Origin: Geovibrio thiophilus | GTDB taxonomy: Bacteria; Chrysiogenota; Deferribacteres; Deferribacterales; Geovibrionaceae | Direction of reading: 5' to 3' | DNA: 64,000 nucleotides | Assembly: GCF_004087915.1 (NCBI RefSeq) | Contig: NZ_CP035108.1 | Location: 1,178,001 to 1,242,000 of the forward strand | Shown here: piece by piece, positions 8,757 through 16,535 of the stretch | Position numbering within the stretch: the stretch's first letter is position 1 | Layout: each line of letters opens with the position of its first letter | Notes under the pieces: model-generated | Database searches by the model: none | What the model was told of the DNA's origin: nothing | The model's input: only the letters and a program-made list of their open reading frames with translations | Translations under genes and position numbers: made by a program

Positions 8757-9659
8757 ATGGCGAATATGCTTGTGATGCTCTACAGCTTCATTATGGGAAT
8801 CGTGATGAAGCGTTCGGGGCGTTTTCCTTCGGCAACGGCGAATGTTCTGAACCAGTTTATCATCAACATTACCTTTCCCGCCGTGACGCTGCTTTACATA
8901 CACCAGCTTGAGTTCAGCGCGGATCTTATCTTTCCCGCTTTGATGGGGATAACCGTTTTCGCATTCGGCGCAGGCTTTTTCCTTGTCGTGGGAAAAATGC
9001 TTAAGCTGAACGATAAGACAATAGGCTGTCTCATGCTTTCAGGCGGTCTGGGAAACACGTCCTTCGTGGGATTCCCCATGATAAACGCATTCTACGGTGA
9101 GGAGCACATAGGCATAGGCGTTCTCTGCGATCAGGGCTCTTTTTTCGTGCTTTCGACTCTGGGGATTATGATTGCCGCAAAGTATGCGTCCGGCAAAGTA
9201 AGTTCTTGGGAAATAGTGAAAAAGGTGCTGATGTTCCCCCCTTTTCAGGCTATGGTGCTGGCACTTATCCTTAAGCCTGTGGTTTTTCCGCAGTGGTTTA
9301 TAGATTTTCTGCGGGCACTCGGAGCCACGGTAACCCCTCTGGCGCTTGCCTCCGTGGGGTTTCAGCTTCATCTGGGCGATATAAAAACCGCTTACGGCAG
9401 ACTGAGCTTGGGGCTTTTTTATAAACTTATCCTTGCTCCGCTTGTTGTATTTCTGCTCTATGTTTTTGTGTTCGGCGCCCGCGGGCAGGCGATTCAGGTC
9501 ACTGTGTTCGAGGCAGCCATGGCGCCAATGGTCACTTCAAGTATAATAGCCGCCGAAAACGGTCTGGACAGACCCTTGACGGCGTTAATGGTGGGGGTAG
9601 GCATACCTCTTTCCTTCCTGACCGCCGCAGTATGGTATTACCTGCTGCTGTGGGTATAA
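8757..9659 (+). CDS. AEC (auxin efflux carrier) family transporter
   Basis: 300 residues, highly hydrophobic, with about ten predicted membrane helices in two halves. The N-terminal segment (VLNQFIINITFPAVTLL) and the glycine-rich GGLGNTSFVGFPM segment are typical of the AEC family, which exports or exchanges carboxylates, amino acids or similar anions. The substrate cannot be read from sequence. AGGCGGG precedes the ATG. Its closeness to xth suggests co-transcription rather than a shared function. Confidence 0.88.
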   Translation: MANMLVMLYSFIMGIVMKRSGRFPSATANVLNQFIINITFPAVTLLYIHQLEFSADLIFPALMGITVFAFGAGFFLVVGKMLKLNDKTIGCLMLSGGLGNTSFVGFPMINAFYGEEHIGIGVLCDQGSFFVLSTLGIMIAAKYASGKVSSWEIVKKVLMFPPFQAMVLALILKPVVFPQWFIDFLRALGATVTPLALASVGFQLHLGDIKTAYGRLSLGLFYKLILAPLVVFLLYVFVFGARGQAIQVTVFEAAMAPMVTSSIIAAENGLDRPLTALMVGVGIPLSFLTAAVWYYLLLWV

Positions 9660-9681
9660 AAAATTTATTCAAAGGTAGTTT

Positions 9682-11808
9682 ATGTTCATCGAAAAAATCG
9701 CAAATGAATTTTCGCTCAAAACCGCAAATGTTAAGAACCTCATCGAACTCCATCTGGACGGGAACACTGTTCCGTTCATAGCCCGTTACAGAAAGGAAAT
9801 GACAGGCGGAATGGACGCCGAGGAGATTAGGGCGGTTATCGAAAGATACGAATACATCGTGCACCTTGAAAAAAGAAAGGAAGAGGTGATTGAGGCGATA
9901 AGGGAACGTGAGAAACTCACTCCTGAGCTTGAAAAGGCGATCCGTGCCGCCGAAACCCTGAAGGATGTGGAGGATCTCTACGCACCGTACAAGTCCAAAC
10001 GCAAAACCAAGGGAGACATTGCCCGTGAAGCGGGACTTCTCCCTCTGGCAGACTTTATCAGAGGCACTGAGGATTTAAGCGGGCTTGAAGCGGAAGCGGC
10101 GAAGTATCTCAATGAAGCCGTGACGGATGTTCCCGCAGCTATAGAGATGGCGACCGACATAATTACCGAGGACATAGGACGGGATCCCGAAGTCAGAATC
10201 CGTATCAGAGAGCTTTACGCCTCAACCACTATGGTCTCCTGCGAGAAACGCAAGGAGGTCACTGACCGGACATCCTATGAGGATTACTACGAGTACGAAG
10301 AGAAGATAACAACGCTGCCGCCCCACAGGGTTCTCGCCATTTTCAGAGGTGAACGGGAAAAGATACTCAAAGTGAAGCTCAATCCCGATGAGGAGCTTTG
10401 TCTCGCCGCCGTGACAGGCATCTCCGCTCAGAAGGGGATGAAGCTGAACAGCATCACGCTGAAATGCTCAAACACTGCGCTTAAGAAGACAATAAGCGTA
10501 TCCGCCGAACTTGACCTGCGCTCCACTCTCAGGGATGAGGCGGAACTCAAGGCTATTGATGTTTTTGCGAAAAACCTGAAGAGCCTGCTCCTTACTCCGA
10601 AGGTTAAGGGAAAGGTGATAATGGGTATAGATCCCGCATACAGAACGGGCTGCAAGTTTGCTGTTGTGGACGAGACAGGCAGGCTCCTTGACTGGGGAGT
10701 GATGTATCCTACCAAGCCGCAGGAGGATGTGGAAGGAAGCAGAAGGCTTTTTCTCAAGTCCATGGAAAAATGCGGCGTGACCGCTGTCGCCATAGGCAAC
10801 GGAACAGCCAGCCGTGAGACCGAGGAGTTTGTGGCGGAGCTCATTAAGGATAAAGAACTTAAAATCACATATACCATAGTCAGCGAAGCGGGCGCTTCCG
10901 TGTATTCCGCAGGCGAAGTCGCCGCCAGAGAGTTTCCGGAGCTTGATGTAACGATAAGAGGGGCAATTTCCATTGCCAGAAGGGTGGTAGACCCCCTGAG
11001 CGAGCTTGTGAAGATAGAGCCGCGTTCAATCGGCGTGGGGATGTATCAGCATGACGTAAACCCCAAGAAGCTGGGCGAGAGCCTCGAATACGTGGTTGAA
11101 GACGTGGTGAACAGCGTGGGCGTGGATCTAAACACCGCCAGCCCTTCCCTCCTTCAGTATGTTGCAGGGCTTACCAAAAGCACTGCGGAAAAGATCGTTG
11201 CCCTGCGTGAAAGGATAGGGCGCTTCATGAGCCGCAGGCAGCTTATGGAGGTGGATGGCATAGGTCAGCAGACTTTCCTCCAGTGCGCCGGATTCCTTAA
11301 GGTTTATGACGGTGAGGAACCTATGGACGCAATGTTTATCCACCCTGAAAGCTATGAATCCACTTACTCGCTTCTTGGGAAGCTGAATGTTTCTCTCAAA
11401 AATACCGAGCTCATACGCCTTGCGCTTAAGAGTAAGAATTTAAAAAAGATAGCGGAAGAAGCAGGTCTCGGCGAGTTCACCATGAAGGATATTCTGGAAA
11501 ACCTTGAAAGACCGGACAGAGATATAAGGGACAGCCTCGATCCTGTGATATTCAAAAAGGGTGTTGTAAACCTTGAGGACATCAAAGAGGGCATGACATT
11601 GCAGGGCAAAGTGACCAACGTGGTGGATTTCGGCGCGTTTGTTGATCTCGGTCTGAAAAATGACGGACTGGTGCATATCTCGCATCTTGCGGATAAGTTT
11701 GTGAAGCATCCGTCCGATGTCGTCTCTGTCGGCGATAACGTCCATGTGCGTGTACTCTCCGTTGATAAGGATCGCGGGCGAGTCTCACTCACAATGAAAA
11801 CGAGATAA
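9682..11808 (+). CDS. tex: Tex family RNA-binding transcription accessory protein
   Basis: 708 residues, near the usual Tex length. Order: N-terminal helical Tex domain (PFIARYRKEMTGGMDAEEI), YqgF-like RNase H-fold domain (GIDPAYRTGCKFAVVDETG, about 315-440), helix-hairpin-helix region (DLNTASPSLLQYVAGL and VDGIGQQTFLQCAGFLKV), and a C-terminal S1 RNA-binding domain (GKVTNVVDFGAFVDLGL) ending KDRGRVSLTMK. It acts in transcription or RNA metabolism. AAAGGT precedes the ATG. The final 45 bases of the gene are duplicated downstream together with a repeat element. Confidence 0.94.
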   Translation: MFIEKIANEFSLKTANVKNLIELHLDGNTVPFIARYRKEMTGGMDAEEIRAVIERYEYIVHLEKRKEEVIEAIREREKLTPELEKAIRAAETLKDVEDLYAPYKSKRKTKGDIAREAGLLPLADFIRGTEDLSGLEAEAAKYLNEAVTDVPAAIEMATDIITEDIGRDPEVRIRIRELYASTTMVSCEKRKEVTDRTSYEDYYEYEEKITTLPPHRVLAIFRGEREKILKVKLNPDEELCLAAVTGISAQKGMKLNSITLKCSNTALKKTISVSAELDLRSTLRDEAELKAIDVFAKNLKSLLLTPKVKGKVIMGIDPAYRTGCKFAVVDETGRLLDWGVMYPTKPQEDVEGSRRLFLKSMEKCGVTAVAIGNGTASRETEEFVAELIKDKELKITYTIVSEAGASVYSAGEVAAREFPELDVTIRGAISIARRVVDPLSELVKIEPRSIGVGMYQHDVNPKKLGESLEYVVEDVVNSVGVDLNTASPSLLQYVAGLTKSTAEKIVALRERIGRFMSRRQLMEVDGIGQQTFLQCAGFLKVYDGEEPMDAMFIHPESYESTYSLLGKLNVSLKNTELIRLALKSKNLKKIAEEAGLGEFTMKDILENLERPDRDIRDSLDPVIFKKGVVNLEDIKEGMTLQGKVTNVVDFGAFVDLGLKNDGLVHISHLADKFVKHPSDVVSVGDNVHVRVLSVDKDRGRVSLTMKTR

Positions 11809-11813
11809 AGGTA

Positions 11814-12067
11814 AACAGTTCCATTGATGAAACTGCGCCGTGCGAAGCGAAGCCGCATTTACTGCGGCGCGAGCGTGTGTAAAAACCGACAGGATGTACG
11901 GTTTTTTACTGTCAGGTCAGATAAGGATCGCGGGCGAGTCTCACTCACAATGAAAACGAGATAAAGGTAAACAGTTCCATTGATGGAACTGCGCCGTGCG
12001 AAGCGAAGCCGCATTTACTGCGGCGCGAGCGTGTGTAAAAAACCGACAGGATGTACGGTTTTTTACT
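11814..12067 (+). repeat. Interspersed triple-hairpin repeat, two copies with duplicated tex 3' end (locus 2)
   Basis: Copy A (11814-11910) begins six bases after the tex stop, and copy B (11971-12067) follows. Hairpin 0 is CAGTTCCA/TGGAACTG, loop TTGA (copy A carries one mismatch). Hairpin 1 is GCCGC/GCGGC, loop ATTTACT. Hairpin 2 is AAAAACCG/CGGTTTTT around ACAGGATGTA. The linkers GCCGTGCGAAGCGAAG and CGAGCGTGT are the same as at the other loci. A 156-bp unit starting at 11764, inside tex, is repeated from 11920, so the last 45 bases of tex occur twice. Confidence 0.87.
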
Positions 12068-12598
12068 GTCATGTCAGTTCCATGGATGGATTTTTTAAAA
12101 TCCTCCCCTGCCCTCCTTTACGAAAGGAGGGTGTTTTTGTTCTTATCTGCAATAGCTTCTCCCTTTTTTTAAGTGGGATTGAGGGGGATTTGAAATAGCT
12201 GATTAAAGACTGCCGACATGAACACAGGAGCAGGATGTATGGTTTTTTACTGTCATGTCAGTTCCATGGATGGATTTTTTAAAATCCTCCCCTGCCCTCC
12301 TTTACGAAAGGAGGGTGTTTTTGTCCTTATCTGCAATAGCTTCCCCCTTTTTTTAAGTGGGATTGAGGGGGATTTGAAATAGCTGATTAAAGACTGCCGA
12401 CATGAACACAGGAGCAGGATGTACGGTTTTTTACTGTCATGTCAGTTCCATGGATGGATTTTTTAAAATCCTCCCCCGCCCTCCTTTATTAAAGGAGGGT
12501 ACTTTTATTTTTACCTGCAATAGCTTCCCCCTTTTAAAAGGGGGATTGAGGGGGATTTGAAATAGCGGATTATAGACTGTCAGTACGAACACAGGAGT
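12048..12598 (+). repeat. 184-bp tandem repeat, three copies
   Basis: Units begin at 12048, 12232 and 12416, each with AGGATGTAYGG, and are nearly identical. Each carries two palindromes: CCCTCCTTT/AAAGGAGGG and a CCCCCTTTT...AGGGGGAT segment. The third copy has changed to CCCTCCTTTATTAAAGGAGGG-type and CCCCCTTTTAAAAGGGGG-type forms. The palindromes resemble C-rich/G-rich intergenic repeats seen in many genomes. No gene is seen between 11809 and 12707; the gap is filled by this array, locus 2 and one palindrome. Confidence 0.85.
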
Positions 12599-12616
12599 AT
12601 GAAAATGGTCAAGGCG

Positions 12617-12654
12617 TATCGATCATGAACACAGACTTGTGTATCAGATCGATA
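12617..12654. repeat. 38-bp imperfect palindrome
   Basis: Outer arms TATCGATC (12617-12624) and GATCGATA (12647-12654) pair perfectly. A 4x4 internal mismatch follows, then ACACA/TGTGT around a four-base loop. It lies 53 bp beyond the 3' end of the triple-FeoA gene. It could be a terminator without a T-run or a protein-binding site; the sequence does not decide. Confidence 0.6.
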
Positions 12655-12707
12655 ACAGCCACATAGTTATTTTTCAGTGCAGCTATCACTACTGATACCG
12701 TCTGCGG

Positions 12708-13427
12708 CTATCCCTGCTCAACCTCAATCATTGAGGCGGTTTTTGAGGACATGGTTATTATAAGCCCTTCATGGGTATAGAGCACTATTTCCTGTTCAGC
12801 GTCTAGGTCAACCCGTTTTCCGCTCTCTATTCCCTCCATGATTATAACTGAGCCTATGCCTATCTCAACACCGCTGAGGAATGCGGTTATCTTCTGTCCC
12901 GCCGCTATGCCGGTAACTCTGAATTCTGTGCCCTTGGGTGAGAATGTAAGCTGAAAGTCCTTCCTGTTCACGGTATCGCCTACGATCATGGCGGCTACCG
13001 CTTCGGAGATACGCACCCTGTTTTTATGGTTGACCGTGATCACATATTCCATGGGAGGCAGGTTTTTTATTATCTTGACCTTCATCCTTTCCTTAACACC
13101 TAGCATGGCGAGCCTTGCGGCGTTTTTGTCGGATTTGCCGACGCTGTAGGTGATCACGGTGGACGAGGGGGATACTTCGTAAAACGGTTTGGGCTCTCCG
13201 CTGCCCGCACGGACGGTGATATGCTTGGCGAGCTGACCGCTGAGCACTCTTACACCGTTTTTTGTATCAATTTTGACAGTGGGGTATTTTATATCGTCCA
13301 GATCGAGCTTGGTTACGGCGCTGCCTTTGTAAAGCCCAAGGGAGGCGAGCTTCTGCGCCGAATCACCCTGTGGCGAGCTTTTTATTATGTAGCAGCGGCC
13401 GCTTTCGGCGTTTTGAAGGTTAAGCAT
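12708..13427 (-). CDS. Three tandem FeoA-like domains in one protein
   Basis: 239 residues made of three SH3-like FeoA units: about 1-75 (LASLGLYKGS, NGVRVLSGQLAKHITV), 85-155 (ARLAMLGVKERMKVKII, NRVRISEAVAAMIVG) and 157-236 (FLSGVEIGIGSVIIM, EGLIITMSSKTASMIEV). Each shows the 'leu-gly then basic/hydrophobic strand' FeoA pattern, weakening toward the third. FeoA is normally a single 75-85 residue cytosolic partner of the ferrous-iron transporter FeoB; no feoB is present here. AAGGAG precedes the ATG. It is the last gene of the metal-ATPase operon, directly after an ATPase stop codon, so a role in gating or assembling the iron pump is likely (inference). Confidence 0.75.
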   Translation of the reverse strand: MLNLQNAESGRCYIIKSSPQGDSAQKLASLGLYKGSAVTKLDLDDIKYPTVKIDTKNGVRVLSGQLAKHITVRAGSGEPKPFYEVSPSSTVITYSVGKSDKNAARLAMLGVKERMKVKIIKNLPPMEYVITVNHKNRVRISEAVAAMIVGDTVNRKDFQLTFSPKGTEFRVTGIAAGQKITAFLSGVEIGIGSVIIMEGIESGKRVDLDAEQEIVLYTHEGLIITMSSKTASMIEVEQG

Positions 13428-15527
13428 CTACTTCTCCTTTTTTTGTTTTACACCGTATGAGGAAAGACTCAGGGCGTAAATCAGTGTCGAAAGCGTGGTT
13501 CCGTTGTGGAGCAGGGCGCTTGTCAGCGGGCTTATTCTGCCCATGAGCGAGAGAGCAACTGTAGCGGTGTTCACGCCTATGTTAAACCGGAACATCTGTT
13601 TTATCACCTTCATGGTTTTCACTGCGAGCACTCTTGCCTTGACTATTCCCATGAGGTCTTCCCGAAGAAGTATGACTGCGGCGGTTTCCTTGGCGAGATC
13701 CGCCCCCTGAGGAAGGCTTATGCCTACATCAGCGGTGAGCAGGGCGGGCGCGTCGTTCACGCCGTCACCTGCGAAGGCGATTTTGCAGCCTTGAGTTTTA
13801 AGTTTTTTTACTATGCCCGCCTTGTCCTCGGGCTTCATTTCGTAATAAACTTCGTCTATGCCGAGCAGTTCCGCCACATGCAGAGCCGAATCACGGTGGT
13901 CACCGGTGATCATAACGGTCTTTTTAATGCCGTACTTCTTAAGCTCTTTTATAACCTGAGCCGATTCATCCCGCAAGGTATCTTTGAGGGCAATAAGACC
14001 GCAGAGCTTGCCGTCTATTGCGACATAAAGTATGGTCTGCCCCTTTTTGCGCATATTACGGGCATCCTCATCAGCAAAGCAGCATACAACTTTTTCATCC
14101 TCCGCCACAAAATGGTGGCTGCCCACAAGGACGTTTTTGCCGCCGACATATGCGGAGACGCCGTGGGCTATGATGAAATCCACCTCGCCTGTCTGCTCTG
14201 TTTTAAGGCTGCGGTTTTCCGCCTCCTTTACCACGGCAGAGGCTATGGGATGTGAGTAGTACTCTTCCGCAGAGGCGGCGATTCTGACTATTTCGTTTTC
14301 GTTATATCCGTTATAGGGCTTAACCTCCGTTACGGAGAGTGTCCCTTTTGTAAGCGTTCCTGTTTTGTCGAAAATAATAGTGTCTATTTCGGCAAGGTTT
14401 TCAAGCGCCTGAGCGCCTTTGATGAATATGCCCTCAGTTGCGGCGTTGAACATGCTTGCCTTGATCGCTGTGGGCGTTACAAGCTGGAGCGCACAGGAGT
14501 AGTCCACCGAGAGAACGGAGGACGCACGCCTGAAATCCCTTGTGAGAAGGAGGGTGGCGAGTCCTGCGGCGAAGGTTACGGGAACCATCTTGTCAGCCGC
14601 CGCGAATGCCTTAACTTCGGTTCTGGATTTGTTTTTCAGCGAATTGCTTATGAACTTCGCTATGCGTGCCGTTGTGGTTTCGGAGCCGACCTTTTCGGCT
14701 TCGATGATGATTTTTCCTTCCGCCATCACCGTGCCGGAATAAACATAGTCGCCGGGCTTAATGTGAACCGGCAGACTTTCGCCTGTGACGGATGCCTGAT
14801 TAACAAGCCCCTCACCGGAGGCGACTTTGCCGTCCACGGGGATCATTTCCCCTGAGCCTGCCCGCACAAGATCCCCTATCTGGAGATCGTTTACTGCGGT
14901 CTTTTCCTCGGACTGTCCCCTGACCACCCAGACGTATTCCACTTCGGGCTTGATAAGGCTTTTCAGCATTTTGTCAGACCTGTACTCGGCGGATTCCTCA
15001 AGATAATGCCCGAGATTCAGCAGGAAGGTTATGGAACCCGCGGTAAAGTAGTCTTTTCTGGCAAGGAGCATGGAGATAACGGCAGCGTCCAGCACCTCGA
15101 CCTTCAGCCCTCTGGTGAAAAGGGTTTCAATCCCCTCCATGAGGATAGGCGCAGCGCCGAGATAGGTAAGCGGGCGTCTCAGTCCCTGCGGCAGGAACAG
15201 CTTGAGAAGCCACATTGTTCCCGCCCAGTAGACATTGATTAAATCGGGGGAGTTCTGGAGCTCCTCCTCCGCGTTGAAAACCGTATGGCTGAACGCTGAG
15301 AGAACATCCAGAACATCTCCCCGGACATCAGTATTTTTGTCAAAGCTGACCACTGCCGTTTTGGCTTTCTGGTTCACACGAACGGACTTAACGCCCTTAA
15401 TCTGCTCCAGACCGGATTCCACAAGGGTTGCATCCAGAGCGGGGTTGCCCAGAACGGGAGCCTTGAGGCGTATACGCCCCGGCATGTCATGCACTATTCC
15501 GACTTTTTCCAGTCCGGTGAAAAACAT
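13428..15527 (-). CDS. P-type metal ATPase lacking the CPC motif, HMA-like N-terminus
   Basis: 699 residues. An HMA2-like N-terminal domain (HDMPGRIRLKAP, about 12-75) precedes the membrane helices. Actuator motif TGESLPV, phosphorylation site DKTGTLT near residue 385, and hinge GDGVNDAPAL are all present, so it should be active. The membrane metal site normally reading CPC is YSCALQLVTP (Cys near 343), and the last helices have LLHNGTTLSTLIYALSLSSY. This marks an unusual P1B subgroup; P1B-6 pumps of ferrosomes and Feo-linked loci are my best match, from memory. Iron is the suspected cargo, given the FeoA gene that follows immediately. Weak ribosome site AGGCTCA. Confidence 0.85.
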   Translation of the reverse strand: MFFTGLEKVGIVHDMPGRIRLKAPVLGNPALDATLVESGLEQIKGVKSVRVNQKAKTAVVSFDKNTDVRGDVLDVLSAFSHTVFNAEEELQNSPDLINVYWAGTMWLLKLFLPQGLRRPLTYLGAAPILMEGIETLFTRGLKVEVLDAAVISMLLARKDYFTAGSITFLLNLGHYLEESAEYRSDKMLKSLIKPEVEYVWVVRGQSEEKTAVNDLQIGDLVRAGSGEMIPVDGKVASGEGLVNQASVTGESLPVHIKPGDYVYSGTVMAEGKIIIEAEKVGSETTTARIAKFISNSLKNKSRTEVKAFAAADKMVPVTFAAGLATLLLTRDFRRASSVLSVDYSCALQLVTPTAIKASMFNAATEGIFIKGAQALENLAEIDTIIFDKTGTLTKGTLSVTEVKPYNGYNENEIVRIAASAEEYYSHPIASAVVKEAENRSLKTEQTGEVDFIIAHGVSAYVGGKNVLVGSHHFVAEDEKVVCCFADEDARNMRKKGQTILYVAIDGKLCGLIALKDTLRDESAQVIKELKKYGIKKTVMITGDHRDSALHVAELLGIDEVYYEMKPEDKAGIVKKLKTQGCKIAFAGDGVNDAPALLTADVGISLPQGADLAKETAAVILLREDLMGIVKARVLAVKTMKVIKQMFRFNIGVNTATVALSLMGRISPLTSALLHNGTTLSTLIYALSLSSYGVKQKKEK

Positions 15528-15550
15528 TGAGCCTAAAATGACAGCACCTT

Positions 15551-15775
15551 CTAACTCTTCATATTTTCAGGGTAGAGATAATTATGGTAAATGCTCAGAC
15601 CCACAAGGGCAATACCGGAGGCTATGTGGAGCTGTTTATGCCCCTTGCCCCTGCCGAAGCCTGTTACCACAGTCGCCGCCATGGCAAATATCATGGCGTT
15701 TTTAACTATTTTGCGTTTGCGCATTATGGCGGAGGCGTTTTTCTTTTTCGCCGCCGCCTTGTTTTCGCCGCTCAC
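15551..15775 (-). CDS. Small basic membrane protein of the metal-ATPase operon
   Basis: 74 residues from a GTG start preceded by AAGGGG. A Lys-rich N-terminus (KAAAKKKN, MRKRKIVKN) is followed by two short hydrophobic segments (AMIFAMAATVVTGFG and IASGIALVGLSIYHNYLY) with the basic turn GRGKGHKQLH between them. No known family recognised. It sits between a Pro/Tyr-rich protein gene (one base away) and the CPC-less ATPase (23 bp), so it is almost certainly expressed with them. A structural or targeting role at an iron-handling membrane is inference only. Confidence 0.65.
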   Translation of the reverse strand: MSGENKAAAKKKNASAIMRKRKIVKNAMIFAMAATVVTGFGRGKGHKQLHIASGIALVGLSIYHNYLYPENMKS

Positions 15776-15776
15776 G

Positions 15777-16100
15777 TTATTCCCCTTCGACTTCCGCCTG
15801 AACGTCCCTGATCTGCTCTTTCAGTTCTTCAACGCCGGACTGAAGCCCGCCCCAAACCTTAACAACACCTTTGACTATGGCTTTTTTAACTGTGGGGTTT
15901 GTGAGAAGAAGGGCAATGCCCGCTCCGACAGCGAAGCCTTTCACATAGCTGGGTTCACGGAAGTTGAACCACTGTTTAAGGTGAGGATAAACGGAAGTGT
16001 CCGCATAATGCTGCTGAGGGGGATAGGGGTAAGGGTAGTAGCCGTACTGCTGACCTTGGGGTGCCTGAGGGTTCTGGGGATTCTGTTTCTGATCGCTCAT
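15777..16100 (-). CDS. Pro/Gln/Tyr-rich membrane protein, paralogue of the 16536-17228 product
   Basis: 107 residues. The first 35 are disordered and rich in Pro, Gln and Tyr (QQYGYYPYPYPPQQHY). Then comes YVKGFAVGAGIALLLTN, a single hydrophobic segment with a GxGxA core, and an amphipathic tail (VWGGLQSGVEELKEQIRDVQ). The same layout and the same V-K-G-x3-G-A-G-(I/V)-A core occur in the protein encoded at 16536-17228, so the two are related. No named family recognised. AAAGGAGG precedes the ATG. The glycine-packed helix suggests oligomerisation in a membrane (inference). Confidence 0.68.
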   Translation of the reverse strand: MSDQKQNPQNPQAPQGQQYGYYPYPYPPQQHYADTSVYPHLKQWFNFREPSYVKGFAVGAGIALLLTNPTVKKAIVKGVVKVWGGLQSGVEELKEQIRDVQAEVEGE

Positions 16101-16121
16101 GTGAGCCTCCTTTTTTATATA

Positions 16122-16526
16122 TTATTCTGATTTTAAAGGTTCTTCGTTTTTCATCTTTTCGCTTACCGCCGCGGCAGCTTCGCTGACTTTTCCGGCAGCC
16201 TTGCCGACAGATGATTTCACTTTTTTACAGGCTTTTTTACCTTCTGTGTCCAGCAGGTATTTTGTGCCCGCCGCCACCGCGAATACCGCAAGTATTCCGA
16301 AAACCCCGCCGAGCCTGAGAAGACTCACAGCCGCAACGCCGACTGCTGTCGCCGCTCCTGCGCCTGCCGCGTCTTTCGCTGTTCTTTTGGCGGCTTCTTC
16401 CTTGGTGATTTTGCCTTCCTTAACGTCCTTTGCCTGTTTGGCGGCGGATACTGCTCCGCCTACTACCGCACCTGCTACTCCGCCCGCGAGGGAGGCGCCT
16501 GCGGCTGCTTTTACCAGATGGTGCAT
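16122..16526 (-). CDS. Ala/Gly-rich two-helix membrane protein resembling magnetosome protein MamC
   Basis: 134 residues. Helix one (AGASLAGGVAGAVVGGAVSAA), then a charged loop KQAKDVKEGKITKEEAAKRT, then helix two (LGGVFGILAVFAVAAGTKYLL) and a Lys/Ala-rich tail. From memory, MamC of magnetotactic bacteria has the same plan: two helices around a charged loop with KEKRITNTEAA-like sequence and a KYAWD-like end. I rate this as resemblance, not proof of homology. AGGAGG precedes the ATG, and the gene is nine bases after its upstream neighbour. MamC lines iron-mineral vesicles, which fits an iron-compartment role here (inference). Confidence 0.65.
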   Translation of the reverse strand: MHHLVKAAAGASLAGGVAGAVVGGAVSAAKQAKDVKEGKITKEEAAKRTAKDAAGAGAATAVGVAAVSLLRLGGVFGILAVFAVAAGTKYLLDTEGKKACKKVKSSVGKAAGKVSEAAAAVSEKMKNEEPLKSE

Positions 16527-16535
16527 AAAATCCTC

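Noticed and set aside
11980-12198. 72-residue open frame after tex
   Set aside because: It covers the repeat copy and the 184-bp array; it is explained by the repeats.
13506-14255. 249-residue plus-strand frame
   Set aside because: Antisense to the P-type ATPase, which has all catalytic motifs; the frame has no recognisable domain.
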